A stretch of 64,000 bases of DNA from Cupriavidus oxalaticus (GTDB lineage: Bacteria > Pseudomonadota > Gammaproteobacteria > Burkholderiales > Burkholderiaceae): NCBI RefSeq assembly GCF_004768545.1, contig NZ_CP038635.1:3435501-3499500 (forward strand), read 5' to 3'. Each line of letters begins with the position of its first letter. Within the stretch, counting starts at the first letter, position 1. Below, one piece after another: positions 23,787 through 33,700 of the stretch. Both the position numbers and the translations under genes were made by a program. A model generated the notes under the pieces. The model made no database searches, was not told the origin of the DNA, and worked only from the letters and a program-made list of their open reading frames with translations.

Positions 23787-26234
23787 ATGACTATGACAAC
23801 CCATGCCACCCGACCTGTTTTCCAGACCGCCTGCGCCCGCGCCGTGGCCCTGCTGTGCGGGCTCTCGCTGCTGGTGCCCGCGCCGCTGTGGGCCCAGCCC
23901 GGTGCGCCGGGCGCACGCACCCAGGGCACGCCGCCGGCGCCGCCCGATGTCACGCCGGCCAACCGCGATCAGGTGGTGCTCAACTTCGTCAATGCCGACC
24001 TGGACTCGGTGATCAAGGCGGTCGGGCAGGCCACCGGCAAGAACTTCGTGATCGACCCGCGCGTGAAGGGCACGGTGAACCTGGTCACCGAGCAGCCGGT
24101 GTCGCGCGCGCAGGCGTTGCAGACCCTGGGCTCGGTGCTGCGCATGCAGGGCTATGCGATGGTCGAGAGCAACGGCTTCACCAAGGTCGTGCCCGAAGCG
24201 GACGCCAAGCTGCAGGGCTCGCCCACGGTGATCGGCGCGGCGCCGAGCCGCGGCGACCAGGTGGTGACGCAGGTGTTCCGGCTCAACTACGAGTCGGCCA
24301 ACAACCTGGTGCCGGTGCTGCGGCCGATGATCGCGCCCAACAACACCATCACCGCCTATCCGGCCAACAACACGCTGGTCATCACCGACTACGCCGACAA
24401 CCTGCGCCGGCTGGCGCGCATCATCGCCGCGATCGACGCGCCCGCTTCGGGCGAGGTCGAACTGGTACCGCTGCGCCATGCGCTGGCCAGCGACACCGCG
24501 CAGGTGCTGCAGAAGCTGCTCGACCCCGGCGCCGCGGGTGCGGCCGGCGGTGGCGGCGCGCCAGGCGTCGACGCCACGCTGCGCACCTCCGTGGTGGCCG
24601 AGCCGCGCAGCAACGCGCTGATGATCCGCGCCTCCAGCCGCGCGCGGCTGCAGCAGGCGCGCCAGCTGATCGAGAAGCTCGACCAGCCCTACGCCCGCCC
24701 CGGCAATATCTGGGTGGTGCCGCTGCGCAATGCCGATGCGGTCAAGCTGGCCGCCACGCTGCGCGCCATCGTCGCGGCCGACAGCAGCTTTGCCTCCGCG
24801 ACCCAGCCCGGTGGCGCCGGTGCCGCGGGCGGCATCGCCGGCGGGGGCGGCCTGACCAATGTCTCGACGCCGGCCGGCGGCCAGTTCACCGGCGGCACCA
24901 CCGGCACGCAGACCGGCATGCGCGGCGGCACGTCGGGCACGGGCGGCGGCGCTTATGGCAACTCGGCCTTTGCCGCGTCGTTTGGCACCAGTACGCAACC
25001 GACCACCGGCGGCATCATCCAGGCCGATCCGTCGACCAACTCGCTGATCATCACCGCCAGCGAGCCGGTCTACCGCAACCTGCGCGGGGTGATCGACGAC
25101 CTCGACGCGCGCCGCGCGCAGGTCTACATCGAGTCGATGATCGTTGAGGTCACCGCCACGCAGGCGAGCGAGCTCGGCATCCAGTGGCAGGGCCTGATCA
25201 GTTCCTCGAGCGGCAACAACAACGTCTTTGCCGGCACCAACTTCGGTACCGGCGGGCAGAACATCCTGAACCTGACCCTGGCCGGTGCGCTGTTCGACAG
25301 CAACCGCACCGCCGGCATCGCCGCGGCGCAGCAGCTGGTGCCGGACGTGGGCGGCCTGAACCTGGGCATCGTCAACAAGGCGATGGGGCTGGGCGCGCTG
25401 CTGCGCGCGCTCGGCACCAATGGCAGCGTCAACCTGCTGTCCACGCCGAACCTGATCACGCTGGAGAACGAGGAAGCCAAGATCCTGATCGGCCAGAACA
25501 TCCCGATCACCACCGGCTCGTATGCGCAGACCGGCGGCGCGGCCTCGGTGACGCCGTTCCAGACTTTCGACCGCAAGGACGTCGGCATCACGCTGCGCGT
25601 GAAGCCGCAGATCACCGACGGCGGGCTGGTCAAGATGCAGATCTTCCAGGAATCGTCGTCGGTGGTGGCTGGCACGCTGACGCAGGTGCAGGGCCCGACC
25701 ACCAATGTGCGCTCGATCGAAACCAATGTGCTGGTCGACGACGGCCAGATCATCGTGCTCGGCGGCCTGATCGAGGATTCGTATGGCGACGGCGTGCAGA
25801 AGGTGCCGCTGCTGGGCGACATCCCGCTGATCGGCGGGCTGTTCCGCTACGAGAACAAGAACCGCTCCAAGACCAACCTGCTGGTGTTCCTGCGCCCGTA
25901 TGTGATGCGCACGACGGGCGCAGCCGACCGCCTGACCGCGGACCGCTACGACTACATGCGCGCGCAGCAGCAGGGCTTTGTATCGCCTAACATCATGGTG
26001 CGCGACACCAACACGCCGCTGCTGCCGCCGGCCGACGCGCCGACCACGCCGTTCGTCGATCCGCGCGCAAACGGCCCGGTGCCGGCGCCGCTGCCTCTGC
26101 CGCAAACGCTGCCGCAGAATCCGCAGCAGCCCGGCGTGCCGGCACAGCCGCAAGCGGTGCCGCCGCCCGCGGCCTTGCAGCAGCCGCTGAGCCAGCGCGG
26201 CGAAGCCGCCACGCCGGGCGCTGTCCAGAACTGA
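23787..26234 (+). CDS. gspD: Type II secretion system secretin GspD
   Basis: 815 residues. A signal peptide ends near residue 37 (LWAQP). The periplasmic N0-N3 domains follow (NFVNADLDSVIKAVGQATGKNFVIDPRVKG starts N0), with a Gly/Thr/Ala-rich insert at about 339-393 in the N3 region. The secretin domain ends with the signature VPLLGDIPLIGGLFR (about 671-685) and a Pro/Gln-rich tail of about 80 residues. GspD forms the outer membrane channel. It comes after gspN, not first, in this operon. AGGAG lies 12 bases before the ATG. Confidence 0.97.
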   Translation: MTMTTHATRPVFQTACARAVALLCGLSLLVPAPLWAQPGAPGARTQGTPPAPPDVTPANRDQVVLNFVNADLDSVIKAVGQATGKNFVIDPRVKGTVNLVTEQPVSRAQALQTLGSVLRMQGYAMVESNGFTKVVPEADAKLQGSPTVIGAAPSRGDQVVTQVFRLNYESANNLVPVLRPMIAPNNTITAYPANNTLVITDYADNLRRLARIIAAIDAPASGEVELVPLRHALASDTAQVLQKLLDPGAAGAAGGGGAPGVDATLRTSVVAEPRSNALMIRASSRARLQQARQLIEKLDQPYARPGNIWVVPLRNADAVKLAATLRAIVAADSSFASATQPGGAGAAGGIAGGGGLTNVSTPAGGQFTGGTTGTQTGMRGGTSGTGGGAYGNSAFAASFGTSTQPTTGGIIQADPSTNSLIITASEPVYRNLRGVIDDLDARRAQVYIESMIVEVTATQASELGIQWQGLISSSSGNNNVFAGTNFGTGGQNILNLTLAGALFDSNRTAGIAAAQQLVPDVGGLNLGIVNKAMGLGALLRALGTNGSVNLLSTPNLITLENEEAKILIGQNIPITTGSYAQTGGAASVTPFQTFDRKDVGITLRVKPQITDGGLVKMQIFQESSSVVAGTLTQVQGPTTNVRSIETNVLVDDGQIIVLGGLIEDSYGDGVQKVPLLGDIPLIGGLFRYENKNRSKTNLLVFLRPYVMRTTGAADRLTADRYDYMRAQQQGFVSPNIMVRDTNTPLLPPADAPTTPFVDPRANGPVPAPLPLPQTLPQNPQQPGVPAQPQAVPPPAALQQPLSQRGEAATPGAVQN

Positions 26235-26242
26235 GGCCTGCC

Positions 26243-27784
26243 ATGGCGAGCGAAGTCCAGACCCCTCTCCTCGATACACTCGAACCGCCCTCGCCGATGG
26301 CGGCGCGGCTGGTCCCGTACGGCTTTGCGCGCGAAGCGCCACTGCTGATCGCGCACCAGCGCCCCGACGGACTGGAGGTATGGGTCAGCCGCGCCACCTC
26401 CCCGACCGCCCTGGCGGAAATCGCCCGGGTACACGGCGCGCTGCGGCTGCGCGTGCTGGAGCCCGAGGCGCTCGAGCGCGCCATGTCCGATGCCTATAAC
26501 CGCCAGGACGGCAGCGCCGCGCAGGTGGTGGGCGAAGTCGAGGGCGAGGTCGACCTGTCGCGCCTGATGCAGGACATTCCCGCCGTGGAAGACCTGCTCG
26601 AGTCCGAGGACGACGCGCCGATCATCCGCATGATCAACGCGCTGCTGACGCAGGCGGCGCGCGAAGGCGCATCGGATATCCACATCGAGCCGTTCGAGTC
26701 GTCGTCGGTGGTGCGCTTCCGCGTGGACGGCACGCTGCGCGACGTGGTGCGGCCGAAGAAGGCCCTGCACGGCGCGCTGATCTCGCGCATCAAGATCATG
26801 GCGCAGCTCGACATCGCCGAGAAGCGCCTGCCGCAGGACGGCCGCATCACGCTGCGCGTGGGCGGGCGGCCGGTGGATGTGCGCGTGTCGACGCTGCCCA
26901 CCGGCCACGGCGAGCGCGCGGTGCTGCGCCTGCTCGACAAGGAAGCCGGCCGGCTCGACCTGGCCAGGCTGGGCATGGCGCCCGACACGCTGCGCGGCTT
27001 CGACCACCTGATCCGGCAGCCACACGGCATCGTGCTGGTGACCGGGCCGACCGGCTCGGGCAAGACCACCACGCTGTATGCCGCGCTGTCGCGGCTGGAT
27101 GCGCGCACCACCAACATCATGACGGTGGAAGACCCGGTCGAGTACGACCTCGACGGCATCGGCCAGACCCAGGTCAATGCGCGTATCGACATGACCTTCG
27201 GCAAGGCCCTGCGCGCGATCCTGCGCCAGGACCCGGACGTGGTGATGATCGGCGAGATCCGCGACCTGGAGACCGCGCAGATCGCGGTGCAGGCCTCGCT
27301 GACCGGCCACCTGGTTCTGGCGACGCTGCACACCAACGACTCGGCCTCGGCGGTGACGCGGCTGGTCGACATGGGGATCGAGCCGTTCCTGCTCTCGTCG
27401 TCGCTGCTGGGCGTGCTGGCGCAGCGGCTGGTACGGCGCCTGTGCCCGCACTGCAAGCGCGAGGAAGTGATCGAGCTGCCTGAGGGAGTAGCCGCTGCCG
27501 ATGCCGAAGCGCTGCAGGCGCAGGGCAAGCCGCTGCAGCATGTGTGGCATCCGGTCGGCTGCGACAAGTGCGGACAGTCGGGTTACCAGGGGCGCATGGG
27601 CGTCTACGAGCTGCTGACCGTCGGCGACGAGATCCGCACCATGATCCACCGGCAGGCGCCGGAATCGGAGATCAAGCAGGTAGCGCTGGCGCATGGCATG
27701 CACACCATGCGCAGCGACGCGCAGCGCTGGATCGACAGCGGCGCGACCTCGCTTGAGGAAGTGTTGCGCGTGACGCGCGACTGA
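26243..27784 (+). CDS. gspE: Type II secretion system ATPase GspE
   Basis: 513 residues. Order of parts: N-terminal GspL-binding domain, then the ATPase core with Walker A GPTGSGKTTT (about 269-278), the Asp box TVEDPVEYDLDGIGQ, Walker B-like VVMIGEIRDLETAQIA and the His box LVLATLHTNDSASAV. A tetracysteine zinc motif is made of CPHC (about 402-405) and CDKC (about 440-443). It drives pseudopilus assembly from the cytoplasm. It starts nine bases after gspD and ends 17 before gspF. Confidence 0.97.
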   Translation: MASEVQTPLLDTLEPPSPMAARLVPYGFAREAPLLIAHQRPDGLEVWVSRATSPTALAEIARVHGALRLRVLEPEALERAMSDAYNRQDGSAAQVVGEVEGEVDLSRLMQDIPAVEDLLESEDDAPIIRMINALLTQAAREGASDIHIEPFESSSVVRFRVDGTLRDVVRPKKALHGALISRIKIMAQLDIAEKRLPQDGRITLRVGGRPVDVRVSTLPTGHGERAVLRLLDKEAGRLDLARLGMAPDTLRGFDHLIRQPHGIVLVTGPTGSGKTTTLYAALSRLDARTTNIMTVEDPVEYDLDGIGQTQVNARIDMTFGKALRAILRQDPDVVMIGEIRDLETAQIAVQASLTGHLVLATLHTNDSASAVTRLVDMGIEPFLLSSSLLGVLAQRLVRRLCPHCKREEVIELPEGVAAADAEALQAQGKPLQHVWHPVGCDKCGQSGYQGRMGVYELLTVGDEIRTMIHRQAPESEIKQVALAHGMHTMRSDAQRWIDSGATSLEEVLRVTRD

Positions 27785-27801
27785 GGCGGAGCAGACACCG
27801 G

Positions 27802-29019
27802 ATGCCAGCCTTCCGCTATGAAGCCGCCGACGCCGCCGGCAAGACCGACCGCGGCGTCATCGAGGCCGACAGCCCGCGCCAGGCGCGCTCGCAACTGCGC
27901 GCGCGCGGGCTGACGCCGCTGACCGTCGATGCGCTGGCCGGTGCCGGGCTGGCCCCGCGCAGCGGCAGCCAGCTGTTCGCGCGCAAGCTGTCGACGCAGG
28001 AGCAGGCGTTGTTCACGCGCCAGCTCGCCAGCCTGATCGTGGCCGGCCTGCCGCTGGACGAAGCGCTCGGCGCGCTGGCCGACCAGGCCGAACGGCCGTA
28101 TGTGCACGAACTGCTGGCCGGCATCCGCGCCGAGGTGATGGGCGGCAGCTCGCTGTCGGTGGCGCTGGCGCAGCATCCGCGCGACTTTCCCGATATCTAC
28201 CGCGCGCTGGTTTCGGCTGGCGAGCATTCGGGCCATCTCGGGCTGGTGCTGGAACGGCTGGCGGGATATATCGAGTCGCGCAATACGCTGACGTCGAAGA
28301 TCCGGCTCGCGTTCACCTATCCGGCTATCGTCACGGTGGTCGCATTCGCGATCGTGATCTTCCTGCTGTCATACGTGGTGCCGCAGGTGGTGAGCGTGTT
28401 TGCGAACACCAAGCAGAAGCTGCCGACGCTCACCATCATCATGCTGTGGCTGTCGGATTTCGTGCGCAACTGGTGGTGGGCCGCGCTGGCGTTCATCGCC
28501 GTGGTTGCGCTGGCGATCCGCAGCCTGCTGAAGCAGCCGGCGGTGCGGCTGGAATGGCACCGGTGGCTGCTGACCGCGCCCCTGTTCGGCAAGCTGATCC
28601 GCGGCTATAACACCGCACGCTTTGCCGGCACGCTGGCGATCCTGGTGTCGGCGGGCGTGCCGATCCTGCGCAGCCTGCAGGCGGCCGGCGAGACACTGAC
28701 CAACGAGGCGCTGCGTGCCAATGTGGAGGATGCCAATACGCGCGTGCGTGAAGGGGCGTCGCTGGCGCGCGCGCTGGCGGCGCAGAACCAGTTTCCGCCG
28801 GTGCTGGTGCATTTGATCCGGTCAGGCGAGGCGACCGGCAATCTGCCGGTAATGCTGGACCGCGCTGCGCAGGGCGAGGCGCAGGAACTGGAACGGCGCA
28901 CGCTGTTCCTGACCAGCCTGCTGGAGCCGCTGCTGATCCTGACGATGGGGGTGGTGGTGCTGTTGATCGTGCTGGCGGTGTTGATGCCGATTATCGAGAT
29001 CAATCAGCTGGTGCGGTAA
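27802..29019 (+). CDS. gspF: Type II secretion system inner membrane protein GspF
   Basis: 405 residues, standard size. Two T2SSF domains (about 70-195 and 270-395) with three membrane helices, near 170-190, 220-240 and 375-400 (LEPLLILTMGVVVLLIVLAVLMPIIE). Family sequence appears in FTRQLASLIVAGLPLDEALGAL and SAGEHSGHLGLVLERLA. GspF is the polytopic core of the inner membrane platform. Last gene of the gsp run; a REP-like hairpin follows at 29066. Confidence 0.96.
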   Translation: MPAFRYEAADAAGKTDRGVIEADSPRQARSQLRARGLTPLTVDALAGAGLAPRSGSQLFARKLSTQEQALFTRQLASLIVAGLPLDEALGALADQAERPYVHELLAGIRAEVMGGSSLSVALAQHPRDFPDIYRALVSAGEHSGHLGLVLERLAGYIESRNTLTSKIRLAFTYPAIVTVVAFAIVIFLLSYVVPQVVSVFANTKQKLPTLTIIMLWLSDFVRNWWWAALAFIAVVALAIRSLLKQPAVRLEWHRWLLTAPLFGKLIRGYNTARFAGTLAILVSAGVPILRSLQAAGETLTNEALRANVEDANTRVREGASLARALAAQNQFPPVLVHLIRSGEATGNLPVMLDRAAQGEAQELERRTLFLTSLLEPLLILTMGVVVLLIVLAVLMPIIEINQLVR

Positions 29020-29065
29020 GTGGGATATGGCAGTGGCGTCTGTTTGCCTGACGCCGCTCGCACAG

Positions 29066-29098
29066 GCTCCCCTACCCTGCGAAGCGGGAGAGGGGAGC
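29066..29098. repeat. CCCCTCTCCC-type hairpin repeat, copy 1
   Basis: GCTCCCCTACCC and GGGAGAGGGGAGC form a long imperfect stem around tgcgaagc. It lies between the convergent ends of gspF and the NYN gene and probably stops transcription. A related hairpin occurs at 34365-34386; this CCCTCTCCC/GGGAGAGGG type is a scattered intergenic repeat in related genomes (recalled, not checked). Confidence 0.6.
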
Positions 29099-29114
29099 AA
29101 ACCGCCGCGCTCAG

Positions 29115-30398
29115 TTACTCCGCGGCTTGTGCAGTCTTCTTGCTAGGCCGCTTGCGCGGCTTCCGTGCCGGCGCCGGTGCAGCTGCGGCTTCGGCCACCG
29201 CCTCGGCTACCACTTCGACGACTCCTTCCTGTTCCGCCGCCACGTCCGGCTCCGTCCCCACCGTCGCCGTCAACACCGTCGCTCCCGGCGCCGCAAACAC
29301 CGACTGGTCGATCGGCCACGGCGTCTCGTTGAGCGTCACTTCCGGACGGCGCGCCGGGCGTTTGCGGCTGCGCGACTTGGGTTCCGCATCGGGCTTGGGC
29401 TCGGGATCGGGCTGGGGCGCGGCTTCGAGCGGTGGCACCGGTTCCGGCTCGGGCTGCACGACATCCGCAGCAACGAACGGGGGCGCGTCGTCGGCCAGGA
29501 ATGCCGGCTGGACAGCCGCCGGTTCCGGGGCCGGCTCGGGGCTTTCCACCGGCGCCGGGATGGGATTGCGGCGCGCCGCTTCGGGCTGAGGCGCGGGTTG
29601 CTGCTGCGACGGCCGCTGTTGCTGCTCGCCGCCGCCCCTGCCGCGCTTCTTCAGCCGGATCCAGATGGTCTTGTTGTTGCCGCCGTTGCGCGTTTCCACC
29701 TCGAACAGGCCAGTGGCCGCCACCAGCTCCGAGAGCTTGCCGTAGCCATAGTTGCGCGAGTCGAATTCCGGCGCCTGCTTGGCGATGTGGTTGCCCATGC
29801 TGCCCAGCGTCAGCCAGCCGTCCTCGTCGGACACGGCCTGCGCCGCGCTCTGCAGCAGGCGCACCAGGCGCGAATCCTGGCGCAGTTCGCCGGTGCTGCG
29901 CTTGCGCGTCGGCGCGGCGGCTTCGTCAGCACCTTCGGTATCGGCTTCGGCGCGCAGCACGTCGGAGTAGATGAACTTGTCGCAGGCGGTGACAAAGGGC
30001 TTGGGCGTCTTGCGCTCGCCGAAGCCGTAGACGATCAGCCCCTGCTCGCGGATGCGCGAGGCCAGCCGGGTGAAGTCGCTGTCGCTGGAGACGATGCAGA
30101 AGCCGTCGAAACGCCCGGTGTACAGCAGGTCCATGGCGTCGATGATCATGGCGCTGTCGGTGGCGTTCTTGCCGACGGTGTAGCGGAACTGCTGGATCGG
30201 CTGGATCGAATGCGACAGCAGCCGCTCTTTCCAGCCGGCCAGGTTGGGACGGGTCCAGTCGCCGTAGATGCGTTTGACGGCCGCGACGCCGTACTTGGCG
30301 ACTTCGGCCAGCAGGCCTTCGACGATGGCGGGCGCCGCGTTGTCGGCGTCGATCAGCACGGCCAGGGTCGCGGTGCCCTGGCGGGGGGAATTGGTCAT
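29115..30398 (-). CDS. NYN domain and LOTUS/OST-HTH domain protein
   Basis: About 427 residues. The N-terminal NYN (LabA/PIN-like) ribonuclease-type domain shows the acidic residues of the fold: VLIDADNAAPAIVE, DSAMIIDAMDLLY and CIVSSDSDFTRLASRIRE. A LOTUS (OST-HTH) RNA-binding domain follows at about 175-245 (SRLVRLLQSAAQAVSDEDGWLTLGSMGNHIAK). The last 170 residues are a Pro/Glu/Ala-rich, likely disordered tail ending in a basic KPRKRPSKKTAQ patch. RNA cleavage or binding is inferred from the domains; targets are unknown. Start at 30398 fits the family; 30428 is possible. Neither has a clear ribosome site. Confidence 0.88.
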   Translation of the reverse strand: MTNSPRQGTATLAVLIDADNAAPAIVEGLLAEVAKYGVAAVKRIYGDWTRPNLAGWKERLLSHSIQPIQQFRYTVGKNATDSAMIIDAMDLLYTGRFDGFCIVSSDSDFTRLASRIREQGLIVYGFGERKTPKPFVTACDKFIYSDVLRAEADTEGADEAAAPTRKRSTGELRQDSRLVRLLQSAAQAVSDEDGWLTLGSMGNHIAKQAPEFDSRNYGYGKLSELVAATGLFEVETRNGGNNKTIWIRLKKRGRGGGEQQQRPSQQQPAPQPEAARRNPIPAPVESPEPAPEPAAVQPAFLADDAPPFVAADVVQPEPEPVPPLEAAPQPDPEPKPDAEPKSRSRKRPARRPEVTLNETPWPIDQSVFAAPGATVLTATVGTEPDVAAEQEGVVEVVAEAVAEAAAAPAPARKPRKRPSKKTAQAAE

Positions 30399-30736
30399 GT
30401 TCGGGTATTCGCTGGTTTGCCCGTGCATGAGACGGGCAATCGAAAATCAGGTTGCACCAGGCTGGCGCGGCAGATGTGGTGCGTCGAGGATCGCGGGCGG
30501 CATCGCCGGCGTTCTCGATGCAACGCAGTGTACACGCGAAGCCCCGTCCATACGGGAAATCACCGTTGCCATGGGCACGTTTCGTGCTGCGCTGCAAGGT
30601 ACCGCCGACCGCACGGCGGTGCTACCATGCCGCGCAGAGACACAGCCGCCCAACGCTTCCACAAGAGGCCGCGAGGCGACTGCCCACAACTGCAGGTGTC
30701 GGTGATCCCGACAACACGCCCCATAGAGGAGCACCT

Positions 30737-33700
30737 ATGAATGCCCCCCTGACCCCGCCGGTCAGCGACGCCATCCACCGCGCGCTCGCTAATGTTTCCC
30801 TCGACGACAAATACACGCTGGAGCGTGGCCGCATCTACATCAGCGGCACGCAGGCGCTGGTACGCCTGCCCATGCTGCAGCAGGAGCGCGATCGCGCCGC
30901 CGGGCTGAACACCGCCGGTTTTATCTCCGGCTACCGGGGGTCGCCGCTGGGCGCGCTGGACCAGTCGCTATGGAAGGCCAAGAAGCACCTGGCCGCGCAC
31001 AACATCGTGTTCCAGGCGGGGCTGAACGAGGATCTCGCCGCGACCTCGGTGTGGGGCTCGCAGCAGGTCAATATGTACCCCGACGCCAAATTCGATGGCG
31101 TATTCGGCATGTGGTACGGCAAGGGGCCGGGCGTGGACCGCACCGGCGACGTGTTCAAGCACGCCAACTCGGCCGGCTCGTCGAAGCACGGCGGCGTGCT
31201 GGTGCTGGCGGGTGACGACCATTCGGCCAAGTCGTCGACACTGGCGCACCAGTCCGAGCACATCTTCAAGGCCTGCGGCCTGCCGGTGCTGTATCCGTCT
31301 AACGTGCAGGAATATCTCGACTACGGCCTGCACGGCTGGGCCATGAGCCGCTATTCCGGCCTGTGGGTGGCGATGAAGTGCGTGACCGACGTGGTGGAAT
31401 CGTCGGCCTCGGTGGAGCTGGACCCGCACCGCGTGCAGATCGCGCTGCCGGACGACTTCATCATGCCGCCGGGCGGCCTGAATATCCGCTGGCCCGATCC
31501 GCCGCTGGAACAGGAAGCGCGCCTGCTCGACTACAAGTGGTACGCGGGCCTGGCCTATGTGCGGGCCAACAAGCTGGACCGCATCGAGATCGATTCGCCG
31601 CACGCGCGCTTCGGCATCATGACCGGCGGCAAGGCCTACCTGGATACGCGCCAGGCGCTGGCCGACCTGGGGCTGGACGATGCCACCTGCGCGCAGATCG
31701 GCATCCGCCTGTACAAGGTCGGCTGCGTCTGGCCGCTGGAAGCGCATGGCGCGCGCGCGTTTGCCGAGGGCCTGCAGGAAATCCTGGTGGTCGAAGAAAA
31801 GCGCCAGATCATGGAGTACGCGCTCAAGGAAGAGCTGTACAACTGGCGCGACGACGTGCGCCCCAGGGTCTACGGCAAGTTCGACGAGAAGGACAACGCC
31901 GGCGGCGAATGGTCGATCCCGCAAAGCAACTGGCTGCTGCCGGCGCACTATGAACTGTCGCCCGCGATCATCGCCAAGGCCATCGCCACGCGGCTGGACA
32001 AGTTCGAGCTGCCGATGGACGTGCGCGCGCGCATCACCGCGCGGCTGGCCATCATCGAGGCCAAGGAAAAGGCGTTGGCTACCCCGCGCGTGACGGCGGA
32101 ACGCAAGCCGTGGTTCTGCTCGGGCTGCCCGCACAACACCTCCACCAACGTGCCGGAGGGCTCGCGCGCGCTGGCCGGCATCGGCTGCCACTACATGACG
32201 GTGTGGATGGACCGCAATACCAGCACCTTCAGCCAGATGGGCGGCGAAGGCGTGGCGTGGATCGGCCAGGCGCCGTTCGCGGGCGACAAGCATGTGTTCG
32301 CCAACCTGGGCGACGGCACCTACTTCCATTCCGGGCTGCTGGCGATCCGCGCGTCGATCGCCGCGGGCGTCAACATCACCTACAAGATCCTGTACAACGA
32401 CGCGGTGGCGATGACCGGCGGCCAGCCGGTCGACGGGCAGCTGTCGGTGCAGGACATCGCCTGGCAGGTGCACAGCGAGGGCGCGAAGAAGATCGTCATC
32501 GTCAGCGACCAGCCGGAGAAGTACAACGCGGCGATCAAGCTGCCCCAGGGCATCGACATCCATCACCGTGACCAGCTCGACAGCGTGCAGCGCGAGCTGC
32601 GCGAAGTGCCGGGCTGCACCATCCTGATCTACGACCAGACCTGCGCCACCGAAAAGCGCCGCCGCCGCAAGCGCGGCACGATGGAAGACCCGGCACGCCG
32701 CGTCTTCATCAATGACGCGGTGTGCGAAGGCTGCGGCGATTGCTCGGTCAAGTCGAACTGCCTGTCAGTGGAGCCGCTGGAGACGGATTTCGGCACCAAG
32801 CGCCAGATCAACCAGTCGTCGTGCAACAAGGACTTCTCGTGCCTGAACGGCTTCTGCCCGAGCTTTGTCTCGGCCGAAGGTGCGCAGGTGCGCAAGCCCG
32901 AGCAGCATGGCGTGTCGATGGAGAGCCTGCCCGCGCTGCCTGCGCCGGAGCTGCCGCCGATCCGCCGTGCCTACGGCATCCTGGTGACGGGCGTGGGCGG
33001 TACCGGCGTGGTGACCATCGGCGGCCTGCTGGGGATGGCGGCGCACCTGGAAAACAAGGGCGTGACCGTGCTCGACATGGCGGGCCTGGCGCAGAAAGGC
33101 GGCGCGGTGCTATCGCACGTGCAGCTGGCCGCGCGCCCCGATGACCTGCACGCGACGCGCATCGCGATGGGAGAAGCCGACCTGGTGATCGGCTGCGATG
33201 CCATCGTTTCGGCCACCGACGAAGTCATCTCCAAGACCCAGGCAGGCCGCACGCGCGCCGTGGTCAATACCGCGCAGACGCCCACCGCCGAGTTCATCAA
33301 GAACCCCAAGTGGCAGTTCCCGGGCGTGTCGGCCGAACAGGACGTGCGCAACGCCGTCGGCGAGAAGTGCGACTTCATCAACGCCAGCGGCCTGGCCGTG
33401 GCGCTGCTGGGCGATGCCATCTACACCAACCCGCTGGTGCTCGGCTACGCGTGGCAAAAGGGCTGGATCCCGCTGACGCTGCAGGCACTGGAGCGCGCGA
33501 TCGAACTCAACGGCGTGGCCGTCGAGAAGAACAAGGCCGCGTTCGACTGGGGCCGCCATATGGCGCACGACCCGGAGCACGTGCTGTCGCTGACCGGCAA
33601 GCTGCAGAACACTGCCGAAGGCGCGGAAGTGGTCAAGCTGCCAAGCTCGACCGGCGCGATGCTGGAGAAGCTGGTCGCGCGCCGCATGGAACACCTGACG

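Noticed and set aside
23598..27703. Very long minus-strand frames opposite gspD and gspE
   Set aside because: They arise from codon bias on the opposite strand; no ribosome sites and no recognisable domains, while the plus-strand genes are certain.
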